From: Alkalimarinus coralli
GTDB taxonomy: Bacteria; Pseudomonadota; Gammaproteobacteria; Pseudomonadales; Oleiphilaceae
Direction: 5' to 3'
NCBI RefSeq assembly: GCF_023650515.1
Contig: NZ_CP096016.1
Coordinates: 236,001 to 300,000 of the forward strand
Length of the DNA stretch: 64,000 bases
Shown here: positions 26,774 through 34,215 of the stretch, in pieces
Layout of the letters: every line of letters begins with the position of its first letter
How positions within the stretch are numbered: the stretch's first letter is position 1
The notes under the pieces: model-generated
The model's input: only the letters and a program-made list of their open reading frames with translations
The model's database searches: none
Told to the model about the DNA's origin: nothing
Program-made: the position numbers and the translations under genes

Positions 26774-26938
26774 ATGAAAAAAATGATTAAAATTCTTGCG
26801 TTAGGGACTATAACTTTGATTGTTTCGGGATGTGCTCATCATCATAGCCACCGTTCGTCAGCCTGCGGGTGCTGCAATCAACAAATGCAGATTCCTGTTG
26901 CTGTTCAGCCTATTAGACTTGTTCCCCAGCCGTACTAA
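26774..26938 (+). CDS. Small Cys/His-rich lipoprotein under a sigma-28 promoter
   Basis: 54 residues (too short for most gene callers). The RBS AAAGGA lies before ATG 26774. Lipobox IVSGC with lipidated Cys21, then HHHSH, CGCC and the tail IPVAVQPIRLVPQPY. The mature part, about 34 residues, has clustered His and Cys that could bind a metal. Directly downstream is flgP, whose N-terminus has a similar layout (SGCSH, an acidic/aromatic stretch, CNTCGA, PQLAVQP), suggesting a shared origin. Flagellar membership is inferred from the promoter; function unknown. Confidence 0.75.
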   Translation: MKKMIKILALGTITLIVSGCAHHHSHRSSACGCCNQQMQIPVAVQPIRLVPQPY

Positions 26939-26948
26939 CTCCTTTATG

Positions 26949-26972
26949 TATTGACCAATAATATTGCCCCGA
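26949..26972 (+). terminator. Weak hairpin between lipoprotein and flgP
   Basis: GCCCC and GGGGC surround GATATTAAA near 26957-26985, with no T-run. It may reduce read-through into flgP, so this is an attenuator candidate only. Confidence 0.3.
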
Positions 26973-27156
26973 TATTAAAGGGGCGATGTTGTTAAAGCTA
27001 ACAAGAAATCTCTTAATTGCCGCTTTTGTATCGAATATCTTTGGCAATATATACCGGATAATAAGTAATTTTGCTGGCATTAATCGTTTGTTAATTAGGT
27101 TTGGCATGTATTTTTCATGATGAAAGAAATATTACTGTGTCTATCAGGAGTTTGGC

Positions 27157-27777
27157 ATGACAAGAAAAATTATAGTAGTAACGATATCTATTCTTTTAAG
27201 CGGGTGCTCCCATTATTGGTGGGGCGGGTACCACGACTATGATGATTGCAATACTTGCGGTGCTAACGCTGTGCCCCAACTCGCCGTTCAGCCATCTATG
27301 ACGGCTCAAACTCCAGCGCCGAAACAGGAAAGCTTGCAGCCAATAGTGATAAGAGTTACTGGATATGGTGCGTTGGATACAACACGGAAAGCAGCCTCTG
27401 AAAGAAAGTTGTTAATGGCAATGCGAGCATCTAAATTGGATGCCTATAGGGCATTGGCTGAAAGGGTTTATGGTACACAAGTATTTGGCTCATCAAAGGT
27501 TCAGGACATTGTTATGGAAAATGACCAATTAAGAACAATTGTTGACTCAAATATTAGAGGGGCAAAAGTAATTTCGGTGAATCGCCTGAAGGGGGGAGGG
27601 TATGAAACCATTGTAGAAATGGTGATATCACCCGGTTTGCGCAGATGTCTTGCAAATGGACCATCGTATAATAATGTTTGTTCTATGTTGGTGGGTTCAG
27701 CAGATCATAGCATGACTGAGAAACGGCCTGTTACAGACTCTGCCGATCATGGTGGTGGTTTGTTTTATCTACACTAA
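27157..27777 (+). CDS. flgP: Flagellar outer-membrane lipoprotein FlgP (LPP20 family)
   Basis: 206 residues. Lipobox LLSGC (Cys17), followed by aromatic/acidic and Cys-containing residues (HYWWGGYHDYDDCNTCG), then a disordered Gln/Pro-rich linker, and the LPP20 domain at about 64-170 (VTGYGALD, KLDAYRALAERVYGTQVFGS). The tail has Cys178 and Cys185-like residues and ends at LFYLH. FlgP forms a disc under the outer membrane around the flagellar motor in Vibrio and Campylobacter. It is followed 37 bp later by flgT. The mature part is longer than typical Vibrio FlgP (about 145 residues), largely from the N-terminal extension. Confidence 0.85.
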   Translation: MTRKIIVVTISILLSGCSHYWWGGYHDYDDCNTCGANAVPQLAVQPSMTAQTPAPKQESLQPIVIRVTGYGALDTTRKAASERKLLMAMRASKLDAYRALAERVYGTQVFGSSKVQDIVMENDQLRTIVDSNIRGAKVISVNRLKGGGYETIVEMVISPGLRRCLANGPSYNNVCSMLVGSADHSMTEKRPVTDSADHGGGLFYLH

Positions 27778-27814
27778 ACAGCGGGCTGCGAGCTGAGGTT
27801 GGAGGGGCAGAGTG

Positions 27815-29017
27815 ATGAAACTAGAGGGCATGTTAGTATTTTTTCTGGCCTTGGTTCTAGGTGCCGGCACAGCAAGTGCCGAGTGGGTAACCGTTACAGC
27901 CGATGCGGAGATACTTAACAATGATGTTGAGACAGCAAAGCTCAGCGCCTATAAAAATGCGCTCCGCGAAGCGTCATTACTTGTAGGGGCTACGGTCAAC
28001 AGTAATACGGCAGTAACTAATGGAGTTTTGCAAAGTGATTCGGTCGGTGTTAGTTCCGCAGCAAGAATAAAACGGGCTAATATTATTGAAGAAAAAGTAA
28101 CTGAGAAAAAGGTGGTTGTTACTGTTTCTGCTGATGTTGTTTCGGAGAGCGTCTGTCCGAGTGGAGCTGCTAACGGTTATAAAAAAGAGGTTGCTGTCTT
28201 GGGGTTTTCTGTTCAATATCCGCGGCAGGCTATTTTAGGTGCTTTGAATGATATTGACCGCAAGCTCCCAAGTTATTTGAAAGAGCGGTTGCATGAGCGT
28301 GACAACCTGGTGGTTCACGAGTCTAGCCAATACCAGTTGTATGATGAACCGATCAATGCGCCAACGACCGAAACCAGCCAGCGCACGTTAACTAAAGTTG
28401 TGCAATATGCCCAGCAGATGGGGGTTCAGTTTATTGTCTCTGGCATTGTAAGAGATTTGTCGGTTGCTGATGAGACTGCGTTTGGAAATTCAGTATGGAG
28501 TGCGACGAAGCGTTTTTGGCGGATGGCCGATCGAAATAGGCGGTTTGTCGTGGACGTTTTTATTCACGATGGTTTTAGCGGTTCAATTGTATTTCAGAAA
28601 AGCTACAGGCTAACGGATGTATGGAATGCAGACCCCAATGAGTCAACTGGATTTGCATCGGCTTCATTTTTTAAGACGCCTTATGGCAAGGGGGTTGCGG
28701 AGTTGCTTGAGGGGGCTGCCCAGGAAGTGAACGGCGCGATGCGTTGCCAGCCATTCATGGCTAGAATTACCCGGACTGACGGTAAAACAGTGCACTTTGC
28801 TTCAGGGGCCGCCGCAGGAATACGGCCGGGCGATCAATTGGCGGTTTATAGAACCTATCGCTTTTATGATGCTGATTTGCTGGCGGGTACTGAGTTGACG
28901 AATGCCAAAGCCGCTTTAACGGTGTCTCAGGTGCACCCATCATTTTCAACGGGAACGATCTCTGTTGATAGTGGAAGGCTGAATATTCAGCCGGATGATT
29001 TGTTGATTGCCTGGTAG
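27815..29017 (+). CDS. flgT: Flagellar assembly protein FlgT (H-ring)
   Basis: 400 residues from ATG 27815, seven bases after GGAGGGG; a GTG codon immediately before it is in frame too. Signal peptide ends ASA/EW. The N-terminal domain (WVTVTADAEILNNDVETAKL) is typical, followed by a middle domain (QFIVSGIVRDLSVADE) and a C-terminal SH3-like domain (AAGIRPGDQLAVYRTY) as in Vibrio FlgT. FlgT forms the H ring of the sheathed/polar flagellum base in the periplasm and, with FlgO and FlgP, stabilises the motor. No flgO is next to it here. Confidence 0.88.
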   Translation: MKLEGMLVFFLALVLGAGTASAEWVTVTADAEILNNDVETAKLSAYKNALREASLLVGATVNSNTAVTNGVLQSDSVGVSSAARIKRANIIEEKVTEKKVVVTVSADVVSESVCPSGAANGYKKEVAVLGFSVQYPRQAILGALNDIDRKLPSYLKERLHERDNLVVHESSQYQLYDEPINAPTTETSQRTLTKVVQYAQQMGVQFIVSGIVRDLSVADETAFGNSVWSATKRFWRMADRNRRFVVDVFIHDGFSGSIVFQKSYRLTDVWNADPNESTGFASASFFKTPYGKGVAELLEGAAQEVNGAMRCQPFMARITRTDGKTVHFASGAAAGIRPGDQLAVYRTYRFYDADLLAGTELTNAKAALTVSQVHPSFSTGTISVDSGRLNIQPDDLLIAW

Positions 29018-29115
29018 GCGACTTGCCTGAATGAAAATCTTGGTTTCGTTGGGCTCCGTGCAGCGCGATGAGAGGGGGCAACGCGATGAGAACGGCATTA
29101 AATACTGGGTATCTG

Positions 29116-29210
29116 GTAGCCGTGATGAAAGGAGGTACGACTGGAATCAAGGGATGTAGCTGACCGTGCTGCGGAGCTCAGAAGTGACAAATAAACCCTG
29201 ATTCCGCTTC
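29116..29210. repeat. Repeat-module fragments left of the IS element
   Basis: 29116-29152 matches the right half of the 89-bp module in the suf operon (reversed), including ATGAAAGGAGG and ACTGGAATCAAGG. After a 43-bp linker, 29196-29210 (CCCTGATTCCGCTTC) begins the next module, which is cut by the IS and continues at 30918. Confidence 0.8.
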
Positions 29211-30917
29211 GAGGCTGTGAAAGTATCCATAGGCTCCCCGCTGTATAATATCGTCGCCTAACGACTTCGAAGATATAAGAAAATGGGAAGACAATACAAG
29301 AAAACACACTCCCGCGATCAAGGGGATTTGTTTCCGAGCCATATGGATGACTACGTGCATGAGAGGCATCCCATCAGAGCCCTTGATGCCTATGTTGAAT
29401 GTTTAGACTTAGGAAAGCTCGGCTATCAACATACCTTAGAAAACAAGGTTAATAGCGGGCAGCCTGCCTACCCTCCCGGTGCGTTACTCAAGCTTTACCT
29501 CTACGGATATCTAAACCGCATTAAGTCGAGTCGTCGGTTGGAACAAGAGTGCCACCGTAATATAGAGGTGATGTGGTTAGTTCAAGGGCTTAAGCCAAGC
29601 TATAAGACGATCGCTAATTTTCGCAGCCAAAACCGGCGTGCGATTCGGGAGACTCATAAAGAGTTTATTTTATTCTGCAAGAAACTTTCGTTGTTTGGAG
29701 GCCAGTGCATTGCTATTGACGGCAGTTTCTTTAAAGGAAGCGCGAGCCGCAAGAGCTTTACGACCACCACAGGTCTCAAGAAGAAGCTCAAAAAGCTAGA
29801 GGCGCATATCGAGCAATGGCAGAACGAGCTAGATCAGCAAGATGCGCAGGAAAAGGAAGAAGAAAACAAGCCCAGTGATATTGAACTGGAAAAAGTGCTT
29901 CAGCAACTCGAAGACTGGAAAAAAGAAAAACAAGATAAAGAGAGCGAATTAAAAAGGTTAGAAAAATCTAAAAAAACACAAGAGAGCAGTACAGACAAAG
30001 ATGCCCGTTTACTGAACAAAGGAACTCAAAAGGTATCCGGCTACAGCGTACAGATAGCAGTAGATAACAAGCATCACTTGATCGTTTGCGAAGAAGTCAC
30101 AACGGAGCCAAACGACCTTAAACAATTGCACCCAATGTCGCTAAAAGCAAAGAAAATACTGAATTCAGATGAGTTAGAAGTGCTTGCTGATGCGGGCTAT
30201 TACAGCGGGGCGCATATTGCTAAGTGTGTAAAAGATAAGATAACACCTTATGTTCCCAAGCCTAAAACGGGGGGTAAAGGGAAAAAGGGAAGGTACACAA
30301 AAGACCAGTTCATATATGATGCGAGGAAAAATCATTATGTGTGCCCTGCAGGAGAGTCATTAAACCAACGAGGGTCGCCCCGCACACAGAACGGACAAGT
30401 ATTTCATCGCTTCAGTGCATCAGAAACAGTCTGTAAAAGCTGCCCCCAAAAAGCAAGCTGTCTTGGGGAGAAAATACCTTGCCGAGTCGTGTGGCGAAGT
30501 GAGAATGCAGACCTGCTCACAGCTCATCAAGAACGAATGAAGGTAAGCAAAGGAAAAATGCGCGAGCGAAGTACACTCGTTGAGCACCCATTTGGCACGA
30601 TGAAATCTAGAGCAGGTTGGAGCCACTTCCTGCTAAGAGGCCAAGAGAAGGTAGCGGCTGAGTTTAGTTTAATGGCGTTATGTTATAATCTCACACGTGC
30701 ACTTAATGTGTTGGGGTTCGACAGGCTCCTTGAGGAGATAAAAAATAAAGCTCTGTTTCGCCTTAATAGAAGGAGCCCAGAGCTATATTTAAAGGCCTAT
30801 AAGTATTACCTGTTTCTACAGACAATAATTATAAAGGCCGTTGTAATGACGCCAGATTCGCTTCGAGTTCGTTTTGAAGTCAAAGAATCTCTTGCTTGTT
30901 AATACTTTCACAGCCTC
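29211..30917. mobile_element. IS1182-family insertion sequence, complete
   Basis: 1707 bp. The 16-bp terminal inverted repeats are identical: GAGGCTGTGAAAGTAT (29211-29226) and its reverse complement at 30902-30917. A 3-bp direct repeat TTC (29208-29210, 30918-30920) flanks it. Joined after removing one TTC, the flanks rebuild the palindromic repeat module otherwise seen at 31534-31964, giving a direct view of the target site. Confidence 0.9.
29283..30902 (+). CDS. IS1182-family DDE transposase
   Basis: 539 residues. N-terminal DUF772-like domain (HPIRALDAYVECL and SSRRLEQECHRNIEVMWL, about 30-100). DDE core: first Asp in CIAIDGSFFKG (about 145), second in LADAGYYSG (about 306), and Glu in STLVEHPFGTMKS (about 436). 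A charged coiled-coil insertion (about 165-245) and a four-Cys zinc-ribbon-like segment (VCPAG... CKSCPQKASC, about 357-395) are present. The stop overlaps the right terminal repeat by one base. The frame is intact, so the element is probably still active. Confidence 0.93.
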   Translation: MGRQYKKTHSRDQGDLFPSHMDDYVHERHPIRALDAYVECLDLGKLGYQHTLENKVNSGQPAYPPGALLKLYLYGYLNRIKSSRRLEQECHRNIEVMWLVQGLKPSYKTIANFRSQNRRAIRETHKEFILFCKKLSLFGGQCIAIDGSFFKGSASRKSFTTTTGLKKKLKKLEAHIEQWQNELDQQDAQEKEEENKPSDIELEKVLQQLEDWKKEKQDKESELKRLEKSKKTQESSTDKDARLLNKGTQKVSGYSVQIAVDNKHHLIVCEEVTTEPNDLKQLHPMSLKAKKILNSDELEVLADAGYYSGAHIAKCVKDKITPYVPKPKTGGKGKKGRYTKDQFIYDARKNHYVCPAGESLNQRGSPRTQNGQVFHRFSASETVCKSCPQKASCLGEKIPCRVVWRSENADLLTAHQERMKVSKGKMRERSTLVEHPFGTMKSRAGWSHFLLRGQEKVAAEFSLMALCYNLTRALNVLGFDRLLEEIKNKALFRLNRRSPELYLKAYKYYLFLQTIIIKAVVMTPDSLRVRFEVKESLAC

Positions 30918-30936
30918 TTCGCTGCATCAAGGCTAC
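30918..30936. repeat. Repeat-module fragment right of the IS element
   Basis: TTCGCTGCATCAAGGCTAC continues the module broken by the IS (compare the reverse complement of module ends at 31534-31964). Beyond it the match fades, so this copy is degenerate. Confidence 0.75.
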
Positions 30937-31019
30937 GTTTACAGGGCTGTAATTGTGGCCTTTATGGGAAGGGTTGGATGAATTAGTTTAGCGCTTCTAT
31001 CAGCGACTTAATGTATGGC

Positions 31020-31478
31020 TTATACCATCTGCTCAGCAATACGCTGAACTTTTTTTACCATTGAACGCAACCCGTTACCGCGGGTAGGGCTAACATGTCG
31101 AATAAGATCCATTTTCTCAAATAGTCCTTCTATATCAACGGCAAGTAGTTCGGCGGGTGTTTTGGCATTCATGGCGGCTAAAACAACGGCAGCCAAGCCT
31201 CTGACTATCAGCGCATCGCTTTCGATCAGAAGGTATAACTTGCCGCTTTTCTCATCGAGATAATGAATGAGCCAAACCTGGCTTTGGCAGCCATGAACAT
31301 AGTTCTCTTCGATTTTTTCACTTTCAGGAAACTCAGGAAGCTTTTTGCCCAGATCAATAATATAGGCATACCGTTCTTCCCAATCATCTAAAAACTCAAA
31401 CGTATCGAGTATTTCATCAGTATTGATTGGGCCACCAAAATCATTCTGAGTAAATTGAGCGTGTGTGTTCGTGGTCAT
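31020..31478 (-). CDS. sufE: SufE, sulfur acceptor for SufS
   Basis: 152 residues. The catalytic Cys64 is in VHGCQSQVW, the SufE signature; the N-terminal DDWEERYAYIIDLGKKLPEF and the following ENYVHGC are all standard. The C-terminal VSPTRGNGLRSM is conserved as well. It takes persulfide sulfur from SufS Cys and hands it to SufB. It is the last gene of the leftward suf operon, but four tandem repeats lie between it and sufT, so its expression may differ from that of the upstream genes. Confidence 0.95.
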   Translation of the reverse strand: MTTNTHAQFTQNDFGGPINTDEILDTFEFLDDWEERYAYIIDLGKKLPEFPESEKIEENYVHGCQSQVWLIHYLDEKSGKLYLLIESDALIVRGLAAVVLAAMNAKTPAELLAVDIEGLFEKMDLIRHVSPTRGNGLRSMVKKVQRIAEQMV

Positions 31479-31533
31479 CTAATCGTCCAATCTGTTTAAT
31501 CTGTTCCAGGTTTATCGTACTGCCAGCGGCTTT

Positions 31534-31964
31534 CCTTGATTCCAGTCGTGCCTCCTTTCATCACGGCTACGGTGCGCTTATCGCTGTTTTTGTAGCCTTG
31601 ATGCAGCGAAGCGGAATCAGGGTTTTTGTGTTCAATTGTGACCATTTCCTTGATTCCAGTCGTGCCTCCTTTCATCACGGCTACGATGCGCTTATCGCTG
31701 TTTTTGTAGCCTTGATGCAGCGAAGCGGAATCAGGGTTTTTGTGTTCAATTGTGACCATTTCCTTGATTCCAGTCGTGCCTCCTTTCATCACGGCTACGA
31801 TGCGCTTATCGCTGTTTTTGTAGCCTTGATGCAGCGAAGCGGAATCAGGGTTTTTGTGTTCAATTGTGACCATTTCCTTGATTCCAGTCGTGCCTCCTTT
31901 CATCACGGCTACGATGCGCTTATCGCTGTTTTTGTAGCCTTGATGCAGCGAAGCGGAATCAGGG
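31534..31964. repeat. Four tandem 114-bp hairpin repeat units in the suf operon
   Basis: Four 89-bp modules (31534-31622, 31648-31736, 31762-31850, 31876-31964) with identical 25-bp linkers between them. The modules are identical except one base in the first (GGTGCG for GATGCG). Each has inverted ends (CCTTGATTCC / GGAATCAGGG) and an internal stem (ATCACGGCTAC / GTAGCCTTGAT), predicting a long hairpin in RNA. They are close to a wider bacterial stem-loop family with GTAGCC(C)GGATGCAGCGAAG. The unit is a multiple of 3, so open frames read through on both strands, but there is no gene. Confidence 0.9.
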
Positions 31965-31979
31965 ATGACGGGCCGCTTT

Positions 31980-32519
31980 CTAGAGCATGCCTAGTTCGAG
32001 CTTTGCCTCATCGGTTAGCATATCATTGCTCCAGGGTGGATCAAAAACCAAATCCACGATGACATGATCAACATTAGGAACCTGCTGAACCTTTGATCTT
32101 ACGTCTTCGACGATCACTGGCCCCATGCCGCATCCAGCGGAGGTAAGCGTCATGTCAATTTTGATGACATTGCCTTTGTCGGTTTTATTTTCAACCGAAC
32201 AGTTATAGATCAGACCCAAATCTACCACATTGACTGGGATTTCAGGGTCGAAACACTGTCTTAATGCTTCCCATACCTGGTTTTCGTTGATAGTGCCATC
32301 TGCCGGGGTTTCGAAGTTCTCAAACTTGATCTCTTTGCCCAGCGCATCGGCATCCTTCCCTTCAATTCGGGCGAGATTACCGTTCACCGCGACGCTGAAC
32401 GTACCACCTAACGCTTGTGTGATCGTTACAAAGGTATCTTTAGGGATCATGATCTCGGTGCCAGCCGGCACTAATCTCGCTTCACAATCGCGTTTGGTTA
32501 ATACAACCTCTCTTTCCAT
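31980..32519 (-). CDS. sufT: SufT, Fe-S cluster maturation protein (DUF59)
   Basis: 179 residues. N-terminal domain (VLTKRDCEARLVPAGTEIMI, then QALGGTFSVAVNG) followed by a DUF59/MIP18 domain (about 85-179). Typical elements are DPEIPVNVVDLGLIYN and the Cys-bearing TSAGCGMGPVIVEDV, then VDLVFDPPWSNDML. SufT helps mature Fe-S proteins under high demand. It sits between the A-type carrier gene (12 bp upstream) and the repeat array. The start ATG is 32519. Confidence 0.92.
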   Translation of the reverse strand: MEREVVLTKRDCEARLVPAGTEIMIPKDTFVTITQALGGTFSVAVNGNLARIEGKDADALGKEIKFENFETPADGTINENQVWEALRQCFDPEIPVNVVDLGLIYNCSVENKTDKGNVIKIDMTLTSAGCGMGPVIVEDVRSKVQQVPNVDHVIVDLVFDPPWSNDMLTDEAKLELGML

Positions 32520-32531
32520 CAGATCGAAACC

Positions 32532-32903
32532 TCAGACTACGGTAAAGCTTTCGCCACAACCGCATTCGGCTGTGGCGTTAGGGTTATTGAAATGGAGCAC
32601 GGAGTTTAAGCCCTGAGTAACAAAGTCGATCTCGGTACCATTTAATATAGGCAGGTGCTTTTTGCTGACAAATAGTTTTACGTCGTCTGATGGCGTAAAA
32701 ATCTGGTCATTGTCTTGCTGTTCAAGCGCTTCTTCTTTACTGACCAGTGATGTCTCATACATGTAGCCTGAGCAACCGCTGGTCTCAAGTCTTAGGCGGA
32801 TGCCCTGGCAGTCAGGCTTTTTGGCTATCTCTTTGCGGATGTGCTTGATGGCAGATTCTGTCATCGTGATATTCACATCAGGTGTATATTGTTCGGTGCT
32901 CAT
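32532..32903 (-). CDS. sufA: A-type Fe-S carrier (SufA family)
   Basis: 123 residues. The three conserved cysteines are Cys44 in TSGCSGYMYE, and Cys114 and Cys116 in ECGCGESF. A-type carriers bind and deliver Fe-S clusters to apoproteins. Adjacent to sufS (50-bp gap) and sufT (12-bp gap). ErpA and IscA share the motif, so the SufA name rests mainly on operon position. Cytosolic. Confidence 0.9.
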   Translation of the reverse strand: MSTEQYTPDVNITMTESAIKHIRKEIAKKPDCQGIRLRLETSGCSGYMYETSLVSKEEALEQQDNDQIFTPSDDVKLFVSKKHLPILNGTEIDFVTQGLNSVLHFNNPNATAECGCGESFTVV

Positions 32904-32952
32904 TGTAATTCCTCAACTCAACGTCTGGTGAAGCGCTTTTTACCTATTATGA

Positions 32953-34209
32953 TTAGGCAAAAAGACGTTGGATTTTTTGCAACCCTTCAAAAAACTTTTC
33001 AACTTCGGCCTGGGTGTTGTAGAAGGCGAATGACGCTCTTGCTGTTCCCGGTAAGCCATAGAAGTCCATGAGCGGCATGGCGCAATGGTGCCCAGTGCGG
33101 ATGGCAATGCCTTGCTGGTCTAACAACGTGCCAATATCACTTGGGTGAAGTCCGTCGATCATAAACGACATAACAGGAACCTTGTTAGATGCGTTGCCTA
33201 TAACACGCATCCCTGGAACGCTGCTGACCATTGAGTTGGCATAGTTCAATAGATTGTTTTCATAAAGCTCTATGGAGTGGCGATCAAATGCGGTGAAATA
33301 CTCAATCGCTTTGGCCAGACCTATTGCTTCGCTGATGGGCGGGGTGCCTGCCTCAAATTTATAAGGAAGTTCGTTATAGGTTGTTTTCTCGAAAGTCACT
33401 CTTTCGATCATCTCACCTCCGCCCTGGTAGGGGGGAAGTGCGTTTAGTTTCTCTTCCTTGCCGTAAAGAACGCCAATTCCCGTAGGGCCGAATAGCTTGT
33501 GAGATGAAAACACGTAAAAATCACAGTCCAAGGCTTGAACGTCAACCAGAAAGTGAGGAACCGCCTGCGCGCCATCAATCAGCGTTGTTGCGCCGACCGA
33601 CTGGGCTTTATCGATAATCTCTTTAACTGGGTTAATCGTGCCCAAAACGTTGGATACATGTGTGACAGCAACCACTTTGGTGCGTTCGTTCAGTAGCTGA
33701 TCAAACGCGCCTTCTAACAGTTCGCCCGACTCATTGATTTCAATAACTTTGAGTGTCGCGCCAGTGCGTTCCGCCAGCATTTGCCATGGGACGATATTCG
33801 CATGGTGTTCCATGCGGCTGACAATAATCTCATCGCCCGCTTTAAGAGATGAAGTCAGCCCATTGGCAACAAGGTTGATGGCTTCGGTGGTTCCGCCAGT
33901 CCAGATGATCTCTTTGGTACTTTTTGCGTTGAGAAAACCTCTAACGGTTTCTCGGGCTCCTTCAAAGGCTGCAGTGGCTCTATCGCCCAAAGTGTGCGCA
34001 CCGCGGTGGACATTCGAATTGTCATGGCAGTAGTAGTCGCTGATCGACTGTATAACCGCATCGGGTTTTTGTGCACTGGCTGCATTGTCGAGATAGATAA
34101 GCGGTTTGCCGTTCACATCCTGATTTAATATAGGAAAGGCGTTGCGCGCATTATTGATGTCGAAAATCACTTTGCTGTTGCCACTTGTATCTACTGCCTG
34201 CTGATTCAT
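32953..34209 (-). CDS. sufS: SufS cysteine desulfurase
   Basis: 418 residues. PLP lysine K238 in SSHKLFGPTGIG and catalytic Cys376 in RTGHHCAMP, the class II (SufS/CsdA) pattern. An early conserved IYLDNAASAQKPD and THVSNVLG are present. It removes sulfur from cysteine for cluster assembly, with SufE as acceptor. It starts 6 bp after the sufD stop on the leftward strand, so translation is probably coupled. Confidence 0.96.
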   Translation of the reverse strand: MNQQAVDTSGNSKVIFDINNARNAFPILNQDVNGKPLIYLDNAASAQKPDAVIQSISDYYCHDNSNVHRGAHTLGDRATAAFEGARETVRGFLNAKSTKEIIWTGGTTEAINLVANGLTSSLKAGDEIIVSRMEHHANIVPWQMLAERTGATLKVIEINESGELLEGAFDQLLNERTKVVAVTHVSNVLGTINPVKEIIDKAQSVGATTLIDGAQAVPHFLVDVQALDCDFYVFSSHKLFGPTGIGVLYGKEEKLNALPPYQGGGEMIERVTFEKTTYNELPYKFEAGTPPISEAIGLAKAIEYFTAFDRHSIELYENNLLNYANSMVSSVPGMRVIGNASNKVPVMSFMIDGLHPSDIGTLLDQQGIAIRTGHHCAMPLMDFYGLPGTARASFAFYNTQAEVEKFFEGLQKIQRLFA

Positions 34210-34215
34210 GTCTGT

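Noticed and set aside
31534-31964. CRISPR array
   Set aside because: The repeat is 89 bp and the intervening 25-bp segments are identical, not unique; no cas genes are nearby.
31534-31964. Integron attC-like cassette array
   Set aside because: No GTTRRRY/RYYYAAC core sites at unit ends, no integrase, and units contain no gene.
31463-32062. 199-residue plus-strand frame and 136-residue minus-strand frame as repeat proteins
   Set aside because: Both are products of the 3n-length tandem repeat, overlap sufT on one side, and have no RBS or family support.
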